From positions 4,076,790-4,140,789 of the forward strand of contig NZ_MQWC01000004.1 of assembly GCF_002954405.1 (NCBI RefSeq): DNA of 64,000 bases. Reading direction: 5' to 3'. Position numbers and translations under genes: made by a program. Positions 35,325 to 43,914 of the stretch are shown here, one piece after another. Numbering within the stretch: position 1 is the stretch's first letter; every line of letters begins with the position of its first letter. The notes below the pieces were generated by a model. It saw only the letters and a program-made list of their open reading frames with translations, made no database searches and was not told the DNA's origin. Origin of the DNA: Salinibacter sp. 10B (GTDB lineage: Bacteria > Bacteroidota > Rhodothermia > Rhodothermales > Salinibacteraceae).

Positions 35325-36965
35325 GTGCCTGAGTTGCAGCAACATCCTTCTACAGACCAGGACACGCACGGGCGAGCGGCGGAGCACGAGACGGCTTCGT
35401 GGGCTCGCCCGTGGTCACTTGGGGTTGAGGTGCACGAATGGTATCTCTGGGCACCGGCCCTCTTTGTGGTCGTCGGGGTTCTGATTCCGATTGCCTACTT
35501 GGTGCTGCGGGCGCTAGAGGCGGAGCCGGCCCAGCTGGCAGATCTGGTGATTCGGACCCGCACGCTGTGGCTGCTTTGGAATACGGTCACGCTCACCGTT
35601 GGGGTTCTGGTGTGCACAACGGCGATTGCGTTTCCGATGGCCTGGCTCACGGCACGCACGAACCTGTGGGGCCGCCGGGCCGTCACCCTGCTCGGCGTGC
35701 TCCCGCTGGCCGTGCCGGGATACGTCATGGCCTACGTATTGCTGGCCACGACGGGAGGGCACGGCACGCTGGCTCAGTGGGTCGGAATCACGATTCCCCG
35801 ATTGAGCGGATACACGGGGGCCTTGCTCGCACTCAGCCTCTACTTGTTTCCCTATCTGTTTCTCAATCTCCGAACGGCCCTGCTGGACCTCGATCCGGCT
35901 CTTGAAGAATCGGCTCGAGCGCTGGGGTATGGCCGATGGGAGGTGCTGTGGCACGTCATCCTTCCGCAGCTTCGCCCGGGCTTTTTGGCGGGCGGATTGC
36001 TTGTGGGGCTGCACGTGCTTGGGGACTTCGGCGTTGTGTCGCTGATGCGGTTTCGGACGTTCAGCTATGCGCTGTATTTGCAATATACGGCCTCGTACGA
36101 TCGCATCTATGCGGCCTGTTTGGCCTTGATGCTGCTCGTGTTGACGATCGCCGTGTTGTTTTTGGAGGCTCGATTGCTCCGGGGACTGTTGCTGCACCGG
36201 ACCGGAAGCGGGGCCGGTCGTTCGGCGACGCGCATCCAGCTCGGGGGCTGGAAATGGCTTGGCTATCTGTTCGTGGGAGTCGTGGGCGTGACGTCCGTTG
36301 GCATTCCGGTGGTTACGGTCCTGTACTGGATGGGAGCCGGAGCGACCATTCCGTGGGCGGGGCTCCAGGAGGCCCTCGTTGGGTCGGTTTCGGCCTCAGT
36401 TCCCGCCGCGTTCCTGGCCACAGCTCTCGCCCTGCCGATCGCGTATCTGGGCGTGCGGCGTGCGTCAAAAGGGACCCGGGTTCTGGAGCGGCTTGCCTAC
36501 TTTGGGTACGCCACTCCCCCACTGGCCTTTGCCCTTGCGCTCATCTTCTTTACGCTACGCACGGTCTCACCGCTATATCAAACCCTGACCCTGCTCATTG
36601 TGGCCTATGCGCTTCACTTCTTGGCCGAAGCCATCGGGCCGGTCCGAACCGCTCTTTATCAGGCCTCCCCCCAGCTCGAGGAAGCCGCGCGATCTCTGGG
36701 ACGGTCGCCCTTTCAGGCGTTCGTTGAAACGACCCTCCCGCTCCTGCGCAAAGGATTGCTGGTGAGTGTGGCCCTTGTGTTTCTGTCGGCGATGAAAGAG
36801 CTGCCGATTACGTTTTTGCTGTCGCCCATCGGCTTTCGGGCCCTTGCGTTGAAGGTGTGGAGCCACGCAGAAGCGGCGATGTTTGCCGAGGCGGCTCCGT
36901 ATGCTCTCGCCATCATGGGCGTGTCTGCGGCGTTCGTTGGCCTGTTGCTGGTGCGTGAGCGATGA
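35325..36965 (+). CDS. Fe(III) ABC transporter permease, two-domain
   Basis: The 546-residue inner-membrane protein begins at GTG 35325 and has about 12 hydrophobic segments. Both halves carry the permease EAA loop: ALEESARALGYGRWEVLWHVILPQLRPG near residue 190, and QLEEAARSLGRSPFQAFVETTLPLLRKG near residue 450. That makes it a tandem FbpB-type permease. Its stop codon overlaps an ATG of the next gene frame by four bases (ATGA at 36962), consistent with coupled translation. Confidence 0.9.
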   Translation: MPELQQHPSTDQDTHGRAAEHETASWARPWSLGVEVHEWYLWAPALFVVVGVLIPIAYLVLRALEAEPAQLADLVIRTRTLWLLWNTVTLTVGVLVCTTAIAFPMAWLTARTNLWGRRAVTLLGVLPLAVPGYVMAYVLLATTGGHGTLAQWVGITIPRLSGYTGALLALSLYLFPYLFLNLRTALLDLDPALEESARALGYGRWEVLWHVILPQLRPGFLAGGLLVGLHVLGDFGVVSLMRFRTFSYALYLQYTASYDRIYAACLALMLLVLTIAVLFLEARLLRGLLLHRTGSGAGRSATRIQLGGWKWLGYLFVGVVGVTSVGIPVVTVLYWMGAGATIPWAGLQEALVGSVSASVPAAFLATALALPIAYLGVRRASKGTRVLERLAYFGYATPPLAFALALIFFTLRTVSPLYQTLTLLIVAYALHFLAEAIGPVRTALYQASPQLEEAARSLGRSPFQAFVETTLPLLRKGLLVSVALVFLSAMKELPITFLLSPIGFRALALKVWSHAEAAMFAEAAPYALAIMGVSAAFVGLLLVRER

Positions 36966-37117
36966 GTTTGGCGTCCCGACCCAGGAAACGCCCGCGTTAC
37001 AATGCGGAAGGGGCATCCGGAGAAACGGTGAAGGCCGAACGTATTGCCGGGGCAGCAATTAGATCTACGGCGCAGACGGAGTGCTCTTCCCTTGCTTTGG
37101 ATGGGAATCGATCTACT

Positions 37118-38212
37118 ATGAACTCCATTCTCCAGGTGGACGCGTTGACGAAGCGTTTTGGCCCCGACATGCCTCCGGTGGTCGATCGGGTCAGCTTCGA
37201 CGTAGAGGACGGGGAAATCTTTGCCCTCCTGGGGCCGAGTGGCTGTGGCAAGACCACGACGCTTCGGTGCATTGCCGGGGTGGAGCGGCTCACGCAGGGC
37301 ACCATTCGAATGCGCGATCGAGTGCTTGATGGAGACGGTGCGCACGTTCCTCCCGAGAAGCGGGGGATCGGGCTCGTATTCCAGAATTATGCACTGTTTC
37401 CGCACCTCACGGTGCTCGAAAACGTGTTTTTCGGTCTGCGGGACGGCTCCGAGGCGGAGCGGGCGGAACGGGCGCGTGAGGCACTGGAGATGGTAGACCT
37501 CAAGGGGTTTGAGGATCGGCGTCCGCAAAACCTCTCGGGCGGACAGCAGCAACGGGTGGCTCTTGCTCGGACCCTTGCTCCCGAGCCAGATCTCATCCTA
37601 TTAGACGAGCCGTTTTCCAACCTTGACGCGCTGCTTCGGGAAGAGACCCGGCAGGAGGTGCGGCATTTGCTCAAAGACAAGGGCATTAGCGCCGTCCTCG
37701 TCACACACGACCAGGAAGAGGCACTGTCGTTTGCCGATCGGTTGGCCGTCATGCGGAGTGGGCAGCTCGATCAGGTCGGCACGCCTGAAGACGTGTACTA
37801 CCGACCCCGCACGCTCTTCGTGGCGCAGTTTCTGGGCCGAACCAATCTGCTTTTGTCTCAGGCCTCTGGCAGTGAGGCCGACACCCCCCTCGGCCGCGTG
37901 CGCCTTGACCGAGACGCCGACGGCACAGTTCTCGTCTCCTTGCGTCCAGAGCACCTCACGATTGCCGCGCCAGAGACCGCCGAAGGGCCCATCGGCACCA
38001 TTGTCGATCGGGCCTTCAAGGGACACGACATTACATATCGCGTGTCCTGTGATGGCAATGAGTACCTCGTTCATACCAACAACCGAGAGTTGTATGAAGC
38101 GGGGGACACGGTGGGCCTACAGCCGCTGGAGCCCGCCGTGGTGCTGGAGCGGCAGTCTACCCCCGCCGACGTGCCCACTGGTGTGACGCCCGAACCGTCC
38201 GAGTCGGCGTAG
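37118..38212 (+). CDS. Fe(III) ABC transporter ATP-binding protein
   Basis: The 364-residue ATPase starts MNSILQVDALTKRFG at 37118. Walker A is GPSGCGKTTT, the Q-loop is VFQNYALFPHL, the signature is LSGGQQQRVALARTL, Walker B is LILLDEPFSNLD, and the H-loop is VLVTHDQEEA. A C-terminal TOBE-like regulatory domain follows (FLGRTNLL through PLEPAVVL). The frame is open to an ATG at 36962 that overlaps the permease stop codon, so a 416-residue form coupled to the permease is possible, but its first 52 residues look non-conserved. Confidence 0.92.
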   Translation: MNSILQVDALTKRFGPDMPPVVDRVSFDVEDGEIFALLGPSGCGKTTTLRCIAGVERLTQGTIRMRDRVLDGDGAHVPPEKRGIGLVFQNYALFPHLTVLENVFFGLRDGSEAERAERAREALEMVDLKGFEDRRPQNLSGGQQQRVALARTLAPEPDLILLDEPFSNLDALLREETRQEVRHLLKDKGISAVLVTHDQEEALSFADRLAVMRSGQLDQVGTPEDVYYRPRTLFVAQFLGRTNLLLSQASGSEADTPLGRVRLDRDADGTVLVSLRPEHLTIAAPETAEGPIGTIVDRAFKGHDITYRVSCDGNEYLVHTNNRELYEAGDTVGLQPLEPAVVLERQSTPADVPTGVTPEPSESA

Positions 38213-38595
38213 ACCCTGTTCGTACTGACGACGCTCGCTGGCCTCGCTGTCGGGACGTTTGCGCCGAATGGAGGAAGCGGGCCGAAGAGGCCGAGCCGGG
38301 AGCCGGTCGTGTCTATGGTCGGTTTTCCCGGCAGCATGACCGCGCGTGCACTGAAAGGAGCGCCGGAGACCGATTGGGAAAGGTGAGTCTTACTGGTTGG
38401 GCGTCAGCGGAATACGGAGATACGCGTGAGTATATTTGGGGCGCATATGGAGGGCTCTTGATTGCGCCCTCGGCAGTCCTTAGGTTCCTTTGAAATCAAC
38501 ATCGGAGCCCCCGTCGCATCGTCGCACCGATTCTCGTCTGCGAATCGGGGCTCTACCGGCGTACGCTTCCCTCTGCTCATTTCTGGACACTGCCC
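38213..38595. other. Gene-less stretch upstream of the DUF350 module
   Basis: These 383 bases separate the iron importer from the next operon and should hold its promoter. A short hairpin with 7-bp arms, CCGATTC and GAATCGG, lies near 38530-38552 in the presumed leader. I see no gene or transposon structure. Confidence 0.4.
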
Positions 38596-39462
38596 ATGGA
38601 CGCGCTGAACGTTTCTCTGTTGACCGACGCCGTGCAGGCCCTCCAAAATCCGGCGGCGTTTCTCGTTCTGTTCGTGGCTCTTTTTTTGGTGGGCAAGTGG
38701 CTCAACGATCTGGTAACAGATCATGCTCTGAACAAAGAGTTGACGGAGAAAGATAATCCTGCCCTCGCGATTAGCACAGCGGGCTACTACCTCGGGATCA
38801 TCATTGTTTTTATCGGGGCCGTCATCGGGCCGTCGACGACGCTGCTGTGGGACGTGTTGCTGGTGGGAGGATACGGGCTCGGGGGTATTGTTCTGTTGCT
38901 GTTGTCTCGTGTGATTAACGACCGACTGATTCTTCGGGGCTTCTCGGCACAGCGAGAGCTCATTGAGGATCAAAATCCGGGCACCGGGGCTGTGCTCTTT
39001 GGCAGCTACGTGGCGTCGGCCCTTATCGTGGCGGGGAGTATTCAGGGAGAAGGTGGGGGGCCGCATACGGCACTCGTCTTTTACGCACTCGGGCAGGTGG
39101 CGCTCATCGTCTTTACCTGGCTGTACGACTGGATGGCTCCATACTCGCTTCTCGATCAGATCGAGCAGGACAATACGGCGGCCGGTGTGGGGTTTGGAGG
39201 GGCCCTCATTGCCATCGGCATTATCGTGATGCGGGCCGTGTCGGGCGACTTCCTGGGATGGGCCGCCGACCTGCAGTATCTGGGCTGGAATGTGCTGTTG
39301 GTCTTTGTCTACCTAGTGGTCGTGCGTCTCTTCTTCGACCGGGTTCTCATCCCGAATAGCGATCTCAGTGTGGAGATTACCCGTGATCGCAATGTGGGGG
39401 CGGGCCTGCTGGAGGGCGCTGTCTCGATTGGCTTTGCCGCGGTTCTCTTCTTCGTGCTCTAG
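38596..39462 (+). CDS. DUF350 (YjfL-type) membrane protein, two copies in tandem
   Basis: The 288-residue inner-membrane protein has about eight hydrophobic segments arranged as two similar halves. Each half has the DUF350 pattern: ELTEKDNPALAISTAGYYLGIIIVFIGAVIG in the first, and LDQIEQDNTAAGVGFGGALIAIGIIVMRAV in the second (charged-x-x-DN-x-A followed by a Gly-rich helix). DUF350 function is unknown. In E. coli yjfL sits in a yjfIJKLMC operon with a PspA-like gene and a glutathionylspermidine-synthetase-like gene. Here it opens an operon with DUF4178-like and aminopropyltransferase genes, which is a similar theme. Confidence 0.85.
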   Translation: MDALNVSLLTDAVQALQNPAAFLVLFVALFLVGKWLNDLVTDHALNKELTEKDNPALAISTAGYYLGIIIVFIGAVIGPSTTLLWDVLLVGGYGLGGIVLLLLSRVINDRLILRGFSAQRELIEDQNPGTGAVLFGSYVASALIVAGSIQGEGGGPHTALVFYALGQVALIVFTWLYDWMAPYSLLDQIEQDNTAAGVGFGGALIAIGIIVMRAVSGDFLGWAADLQYLGWNVLLVFVYLVVVRLFFDRVLIPNSDLSVEITRDRNVGAGLLEGAVSIGFAAVLFFVL

Positions 39463-39512
39463 CAGGCCGTTTCGGTCCCGATCTTCACTTCTGACGATCC
39501 TTCACATCAGTC

Positions 39513-40871
39513 ATGGCTGCAGACGACACAGGCGATTCGGAGAGCGCAGGATGTCAGCAGTACGGGTGTGGGTGTGCCGGCGTTGGGGCAGCGCTCGTGG
39601 TGATTGCGATTGCGGTGTCCCTTCCGTCGGCAAGCTCATTCTCGACGCTCGAGGTGTTCTTTGTGCCCGCGTTTCTCCTCATTCCGGGGGCCATCTTGGG
39701 CTTGGTTGCCCGCAAGTTTGTTCCGGAGACCGACATCCGCGACTGGCTCGGCGTCGCAGGAAAGTACATGCTATGGTTTGCCGGCATTTGTTTAATCAGT
39801 GCCATTGGGCTGACGCTGCGGCCCGGGGGATTTTCGTATTACGAGGAGATTCCGGCCGACGGGGGGCTTGTGGGGCCGATTACCATTGAAAAGCAGGACA
39901 TGCGGCTGGGCGTGGAAGTGGAGCAGTACATTGAGGAGGGGGCTGGGAGACGGTATCAGCGCTGGAGCTTCGTAACCATTGAGCTGCTGGACAATAACAA
40001 GGAGTATCTCTCCAGCTTTGGGGGAGAGTTTTGGCACTATGCCGGGTACGACGATGGGTACTGGGAGCAGGATGATACGGAGTACGAAGCGACTCTTGAG
40101 GTGCCGTCGTCTGGGACGTACTACCTCCAGCTCCAAACCGAGGCCAACGTCGACATGTCGGAGCTCTCCTCCATCGGGATCCAGTTGGAGGAGCAGGTCT
40201 GGTGGGGAAATCCAGCCCCCCTGCAGATGGCCGGGTATGTGGCGTTCTTTCTCGGGGTGATTCTCGTCATCCTTCCCACCGACGGGGCGGTCTCGCTGGG
40301 CTTTACGGACCTTTCGGGGCAGTTGAAAGAGGGAACGGAGTTCGACTACCGGGGGCACACCTGGACGGTGCGAGGACATGCCTACTACGATTATGGGGAG
40401 TGGCTGGCAGAGGAATGGACGGTCCAGTCGTCGGATGTGTCGGTGAAACGGCCCCGCTATCTCGAACGTGAATACGAAGCGGGCAGCGACTGGGAGGCGT
40501 GGTTCTGGTCGACCCCGATCGACATGGACACCCTCCGCTGCACCGATGCACAGGAGTCCGAAGTGCCCGTGGCCGACGTCATGACGGCGGAGGACGACGT
40601 CCCGGATCAGATTCAGTACGAAGACGCTGATTTCCGCCTCGACGATTCCGGGACGACCCAACGGGACGGTCGCTCCATTCGGTATCACACGTACAAGGAA
40701 CGATGGGAGTCCGGCAGCCGGTCCATTACCATTGAGGGCGACCCGTCGGACGAGTGTAGTGCAGTGGTAACGGAGGAGATTAGCAGCAGTCAGATTGCGG
40801 TGAAGACGGAGGAGCGTGCCGCCGAGCCTGAATGGGAGGCTGGAGGGGGCGACCTTGGAGGGGAGTTTTAG
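39513..40871 (+). CDS. Membrane-anchored DUF4178-like protein
   Basis: The 452-residue protein has a Cys-rich N-terminus (CQQYGCGCAG), two or three N-terminal membrane segments, a periplasm-like beta domain (about 115-230), another membrane segment near 235-255 (GYVAFFLGVILVIL), and a soluble C-terminal domain. That last domain (TEFDYRGHTWTVRGHAYYDYGEWLAEEWTVQS and later TTQRDGRSIRYHTYKERW) aligns in layout with the 183-residue protein at 42867 and with DUF4178. It starts 50 bases after the DUF350 gene. Function is unknown; the two DUF4178-like domains are probably paralogues. Confidence 0.75.
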   Translation: MAADDTGDSESAGCQQYGCGCAGVGAALVVIAIAVSLPSASSFSTLEVFFVPAFLLIPGAILGLVARKFVPETDIRDWLGVAGKYMLWFAGICLISAIGLTLRPGGFSYYEEIPADGGLVGPITIEKQDMRLGVEVEQYIEEGAGRRYQRWSFVTIELLDNNKEYLSSFGGEFWHYAGYDDGYWEQDDTEYEATLEVPSSGTYYLQLQTEANVDMSELSSIGIQLEEQVWWGNPAPLQMAGYVAFFLGVILVILPTDGAVSLGFTDLSGQLKEGTEFDYRGHTWTVRGHAYYDYGEWLAEEWTVQSSDVSVKRPRYLEREYEAGSDWEAWFWSTPIDMDTLRCTDAQESEVPVADVMTAEDDVPDQIQYEDADFRLDDSGTTQRDGRSIRYHTYKERWESGSRSITIEGDPSDECSAVVTEEISSSQIAVKTEERAAEPEWEAGGGDLGGEF

Positions 40872-40938
40872 AGAGGGGCGTCGGGGGGGGCAGGGGGACC
40901 GATGTTTTTCTGCACTTGGATAGACCATTTCCATCGGT

Positions 40939-41175
40939 ATGAGTGAACGTGTTGTGCGAATTGCAGTGGCCGTGGTCCTGGGCGGATTGTATGTCGGGTT
41001 GCTGGGCTACAGCGTGATGGGCGCCCGCCAGCCGGCGACGGAGGCGGAGCAGCAGACCCGGCGAGGGACGGTGCCCCCGCGGGTGATGTATCACGATGAC
41101 GATGTGGACGTGTACTCGCGTCGGAGTGTGCGCTCCAGCGGGCAGCGCGGTGGGGGGCTGCGGGGCGGAAAGTAG
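40939..41175 (+). CDS. Small single-pass membrane protein
   Basis: I do not recognise this 78-residue protein. Residues 7-27 (RIAVAVVLGGLYVGLLGYSVM) form one membrane helix. The rest is polar and basic, ending in RSSGQRGGGLRGGK, with a short acidic HDDDVDV patch. It is third in the DUF350 module, 67 bases after the previous gene and 83 before the aminopropyltransferase. Its position argues for a part in that module. Confidence 0.65.
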   Translation: MSERVVRIAVAVVLGGLYVGLLGYSVMGARQPATEAEQQTRRGTVPPRVMYHDDDVDVYSRRSVRSSGQRGGGLRGGK

Positions 41176-41258
41176 GGGGCGTCGTGCATTCTGTGTTGGC
41201 GCTGGAAGGGAGGCGGCAGTGGGGACCTCGAAGGAGTCATTTCTAAAGGTGTGATGGG

Positions 41259-42785
41259 ATGCGACGGGTGTTGAGCAACAAGAATGTGGTGATCTTCTCG
41301 GTCTTTGTGGCCGGGCTGTGCTCCCTCGTCTACGAACTTCTAATCAGTACCACGGCGTCGTACTTTCTGGGGGACAGTGTCCAGCAGTTTTCGATCACCA
41401 TTGGGCTGTACCTCGCGTCAATGGGGCTGGGGTCGTACATCTCCCGGTTCATCAAGACGAAACTGCTTCGCTCGTTCGTCGTCGTCGAAATCCTGCTCGG
41501 GCTGATTGGCGGGCTGGCCGTGCCGCTCTTGTACCTTGCCTATGCGTACGGCACGGTGTTTTGGCCCGTGGTGGTGGGCCTCATCATGGTGATTGGGGCG
41601 CTCACGGGACTGGAAATTCCACTTCTGACCCGCATCATGGACGGAGAGGAGTCGCTGGACGTCAATCTGGCGAACATCCTCTCGTTCGACTATTTGGGGG
41701 CGCTGCTCGCCACGCTTGCGTTTCCGTTCGTGCTGCTGCCGGTGCTCGGGACCTTTCGGGCATCGCTCACGCTCGGCCTGTTCAATCTCGTGGTGGGCCT
41801 CGTGAACCTCTGGTGGTTTGCCGACCGACTGGAGCGCCGCTCGCAGTGGCAGGGGTACGCCTTGTCGGCGGGGACTGCGGTGCTGCTGGGCGGACTACTG
41901 GCTGCGTCTGGTCCCATTATGGACCGGTGGAGCAACGATGTGTATGAGGACCGGGTGGTGTACCGCGAGCAGACGCCGTATCAGAAAATCGTGATGACGC
42001 GGTGGCAGGAGGACCTGCGCCTCTTCCTCAACGGCAACCTGCAGTTTTCGTCGCTCGACGAGCCCCGCTACCACGAGCCGCTCGTTCATGTGCCGATGGC
42101 CCAGGTGCAGGCGCCACGGCGGGTCCTGATTCTCGGTGGGGGCGATGGGCTGGCCGCCCGGGAGGTCCTGAAGTATGAGAGCGTCGAGGAGGTTGTGATC
42201 GTCGACCTCGACCCCAAGATGTTCGAGATCGCGCGGACGCACACGGCCCTCACGCGCCTCAACGATCGCAGCCTTCACAGCCCGCGGGTGCGGACCGTGG
42301 CACAGGACGCGTTCGTGTTCCTGGAGGAGACGGACCGGCGCTTTGACGTCATCCTGGCCGACCTGCCGGACCCCAACAACGTCTCTCTCGCACGCCTCTA
42401 CAGCCGCACATTCTACGGCCTTGTCCGTACCCATCTGACTGGGCAGGGCGTTTTCGTCGCGCAGTCCACGAGTCCGTACTTTGCCCGGGAGGCGTTCTGG
42501 ACGATCCACGAGACCATCGGGGCGGCGGACTTCCCGCACACCTATCCGTTTCACGTCAATGTGCCGTCGTTTGGGGAGTGGGGATTCGTTCTAGCGGCCG
42601 AGCGTCCGCTGGACCCGGATGCCGCGGGGCCGTCGGTGGACACCCGGTACCTAAACGCGGCCATCCTGCCCGGGCTCTTTCACTTTCCGAAGGACCTGCG
42701 CCCCGACACCGATCACCAGCCGTCGACGCTCGATCGTCCCCGTGTGCTGGACGCCTACCTCGACGGCTGGCGGTACTGGAACTGA
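41259..42785 (+). CDS. Membrane-anchored spermidine-synthase-like aminopropyltransferase
   Basis: The 508-residue protein has about seven N-terminal membrane helices (residues 8-210). A soluble spermidine-synthase domain follows: YREQTPYQKIVMTRW, then LRLFLNGNLQFSSLDEPRYHEPLVHVPM, RRVLILGGGDGLAAREVLKY (SAM-binding GGGDG), VVIVDLDPKMFEIARTH, and FDVILADLPDPNNVSLARLYS. The aminopropyl-transfer residues of SpeE are largely kept, so it may use decarboxylated SAM to extend a polyamine or another amine at the membrane. AAGGTG lies about 10 bases before the ATG, one of the few Shine-Dalgarno-like sites seen here. Confidence 0.85.
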   Translation: MRRVLSNKNVVIFSVFVAGLCSLVYELLISTTASYFLGDSVQQFSITIGLYLASMGLGSYISRFIKTKLLRSFVVVEILLGLIGGLAVPLLYLAYAYGTVFWPVVVGLIMVIGALTGLEIPLLTRIMDGEESLDVNLANILSFDYLGALLATLAFPFVLLPVLGTFRASLTLGLFNLVVGLVNLWWFADRLERRSQWQGYALSAGTAVLLGGLLAASGPIMDRWSNDVYEDRVVYREQTPYQKIVMTRWQEDLRLFLNGNLQFSSLDEPRYHEPLVHVPMAQVQAPRRVLILGGGDGLAAREVLKYESVEEVVIVDLDPKMFEIARTHTALTRLNDRSLHSPRVRTVAQDAFVFLEETDRRFDVILADLPDPNNVSLARLYSRTFYGLVRTHLTGQGVFVAQSTSPYFAREAFWTIHETIGAADFPHTYPFHVNVPSFGEWGFVLAAERPLDPDAAGPSVDTRYLNAAILPGLFHFPKDLRPDTDHQPSTLDRPRVLDAYLDGWRYWN

Positions 42786-42866
42786 AGGGCCGGTGCCGGA
42801 GGATCTGCCTCTGGTGGCGGTTCGTTACACACATCGATCTCCTACTTCACACATCCACGCAACCCC

Positions 42867-43418
42867 ATGGGCTTTTTCGATTCACTCTTCGGCGGCAGTG
42901 CAGACGAGGACACGTCCTCGGAGGACCCCATTGAGGATCCCTCGCTCGACCAGCTGCGTGAGGGCTATATGCTCGACTACGAGATGCGCACGTGGGAGGT
43001 GACCAAGCACGCCAAGTACGACTACGAGGGCTGGCCCGCCGACGAATGGACGCTGGAGACCGGGGACGATCTGATGTTTTTGGAGTACGAGTACGACGAC
43101 GGCGATGTCTTTCTCCTGTCCGAGCCCGTGGAGATTACGGCGGTAACGGCCGATGGGGAGCCGTTCCGGGCCGTGGTGCGCGAGCAGGAACCGCCCACGA
43201 CAGTAACGTACGATGGACAAGAGTACGTTCTCTCCGAGGAGGGACCGGCCACGCGCACGGTGGATGACCGGACGAATGAGCTACACTACTGGGTGTACGA
43301 CGGGGAGGAGGGCTTCGTGGCACTCGAACGCTACGGGTCCAGTGACTGGAACGTGTACGCGGGGCGAGAGGTGGAGCCGTTCGAATTTGACAATATTCTT
43401 CCCCGCGCGGCGTCGTAA
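42867..43418 (+). CDS. DUF4178-like soluble protein
   Basis: The 183-residue protein starts MGFFDSLFGGSADED, a short amphipathic helix that could touch the membrane. The core (GYMLDYEMRTWEVTKHAKYDYEGWPADEWTLETGDDLMFLEYEYDDGDVFLLSEP) is a beta-rich DUF4178-like domain, followed by a second similar half (VTYDGQEYVLSEEGPATRTVDDRTNELHYWVYDGEEGFVALERYG). It is very acidic. It closes the five-gene module, 81 bases after the aminopropyltransferase. Function is unknown. Confidence 0.78.
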   Translation: MGFFDSLFGGSADEDTSSEDPIEDPSLDQLREGYMLDYEMRTWEVTKHAKYDYEGWPADEWTLETGDDLMFLEYEYDDGDVFLLSEPVEITAVTADGEPFRAVVREQEPPTTVTYDGQEYVLSEEGPATRTVDDRTNELHYWVYDGEEGFVALERYGSSDWNVYAGREVEPFEFDNILPRAAS

Positions 43419-43544
43419 TTTGGGGCGGAGCCCGGAACCTACGTCCGGGCTTCCAATTCGACAGTCGCACTTCTGATGGGCATGCACACCGAGGGCATTC
43501 ATTCCCCGAATGGATCGTCGTTGTGCAAGGCCTTCGACATGCCA

Positions 43545-43630
43545 GCCCGAGTGGCGGAATTGGCAGACGCGACGGATTCAAAATCCGTTGCCCTTCACAG
43601 GGCGTGAGGGTTCAAGTCCCTCCTCGGGCA
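43545..43630 (+). tRNA. tRNA-Leu (anticodon CAA)
   Basis: The acceptor stem GCCCGAG (43545-43551) pairs with CTCGGGC (43623-43629), with discriminator A at 43630. The anticodon arm is ACGGA-TTCAAAA-TCCGT, giving CAA. A long variable arm (TGCCCTTCACAGGGCGT region) marks a class II leucine tRNA. The T loop GGGTTCAAGTCCC is normal. CCA is not encoded. Confidence 0.95.
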
Positions 43631-43650
43631 CTGCTTCTTTCAGCGGTAAT

Positions 43651-43690
43651 CGCCCCTGAGCGGCACTGAAGGCCGGTTCAGGGGCGTTTT
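43651..43690 (+). terminator. Terminator after tRNA-Leu
   Basis: CGCCCCTGA (43651-43659) pairs perfectly with TCAGGGGCG (43678-43686) across an 18-nt loop that can fold further, and TTTTCT follows. Confidence 0.85.
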
Positions 43691-43843
43691 CTATTTCGAC
43701 CGCATCGATGCCGAATTGCACTGAGTTGCATCGAAAAGGAGCTCTGTGGGCAACAGGCGGGAAACGGGGTTCTGGGAATCGCCGCGTCCAGACGCCGACG
43801 GCCGACTGTATATTCGTTTCCGATAGGGGCACCCCGAGGTCCG

Positions 43844-43879
43844 TCACAGGGCGTGAGGGGGCGAGTCTCTCTTCGAGCT
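43844..43879 (+). repeat. Diverged copy of the tRNA-Leu 3' end (att-like)
   Basis: The segment repeats tRNA positions 43595-43630 in the same orientation. The first 16 bases (TCACAGGGCGTGAGGG) are identical and the remaining 20 have 7 mismatches. Duplicated tRNA 3' ends are what tyrosine-recombinase integration leaves behind. The copy lies 214 bases past the tRNA and 35 bases from the sheath gene. No integrase is present. Confidence 0.6.
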
Positions 43880-43914
43880 CCGACAAGCCCCCACGCCCGC
43901 CATCGTCCGAGCGG

